Both the position numbers and the translations under genes were made by a program. DNA of 7,160 nucleotides from an uncultured Polaromonas sp. Its GTDB lineage: Bacteria > Pseudomonadota > Gammaproteobacteria > Burkholderiales > Burkholderiaceae. Shown piece after piece: positions 7,042 through 7,160 of this stretch. The stretch spans positions 1 to 7,160 of the forward strand of contig CAMLDT010000177.1 in the NCBI GenBank assembly GCA_946479075.1. The letters run 5' to 3'. Numbering within the stretch: the first letter of the stretch is position 1; each line of letters begins with the position of its first letter. Under the pieces are notes generated by a model. That model saw nothing but the letters and a program-made list of their open reading frames with translations. It was not told the origin of the DNA and made no database searches.

Positions 7042-7160
7042 TCAGGCAATGATCTTGGCCACAACACCAGCGCCGACGGTCTTGCCGCCTTCACGGATGG
7101 CAAAACGCAGACCTTCTTCCATGGCAATCGGGTTGATCAGCTTGACGGTGATCGACACGT
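7042..7160 (-). CDS. tuf: Elongation factor Tu, C-terminal end (partial)
   Basis: This is the last 38 codons and TGA stop of EF-Tu; the rest lies beyond the right edge. EF-Tu is the cytoplasmic GTPase that brings aminoacyl-tRNA to the ribosomal A site. The visible part is the end of beta-barrel domain 3. It reads [16 protein letters not shown], then [20 protein letters not shown], then IA and stop, which matches the EF-Tu C-terminus nearly residue for residue (E. coli has [17 protein letters not shown] and ends VVAKVLG). The GTPase domain is outside the window. Its position just upstream of tRNA-Trp and secE corresponds to the tufB-type locus. Whether the genome carries a second tuf copy cannot be seen here. 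Confidence 0.96.
   Translation of the reverse strand, partial: VSITVKLINPIAMEEGLRFAIREGGKTVGAGVVAKIIA

Overview
The window is a conserved housekeeping block, read entirely from the minus strand: 3' end of tuf, then tRNA-Trp(CCA), secE, nusG, rplK, rplA, rplJ, rplL and the first 1003 codons of rpoB. In transcript order it runs from position 7160 down to position 1. It joins an elongation factor, a Sec translocon subunit, a transcription antitermination factor, four large-subunit ribosomal proteins and RNA polymerase beta, so it is core gene-expression machinery. The high GC content, the tuf-trnW-secE-nusG-rplKAJL-rpoB order and the protein sequences suggest a betaproteobacterium of the order Burkholderiales, probably Comamonadaceae (Polaromonas/Rhodoferax/Acidovorax-like). 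The family-level guess comes from memory of these proteins and was not tested by a search.

Layout: tuf C-terminus (7042-7160); 43-nt gap; tRNA-Trp with encoded CCA (6923-6998); 136-nt spacer with a TTGACA box and two hairpins; secE (6403-6786), whose TAA shares one base with the nusG ATG (5807-6403); 137-nt rplK leader with three inverted repeats; rplK (5235-5669), whose TGA overlaps the rplA ATG by 4 nt (rplA 4543-5238); 259-nt rplA-rplJ spacer with a hairpin after rplA and a structured L10-type leader; rplJ (3753-4283, TTG start); 28-nt gap; rplL (3347-3724); 336-nt rplL-rpoB spacer with an attenuator-like hairpin, a long RNase III-type stem and further hairpins; rpoB (1-3010, runs off the left edge).

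The genes themselves are ordinary and intact. The interesting content is in the four spacers, which are unusually rich in inverted repeats placed where E. coli has feedback control by L1 and L10(L12)4, partial attenuation before rpoBC, and RNase III processing. I found no mobile element, CRISPR array, phage gene or accessory cassette, and no evidence of an undescribed system. All long plus-strand open frames are antisense shadows of these genes.
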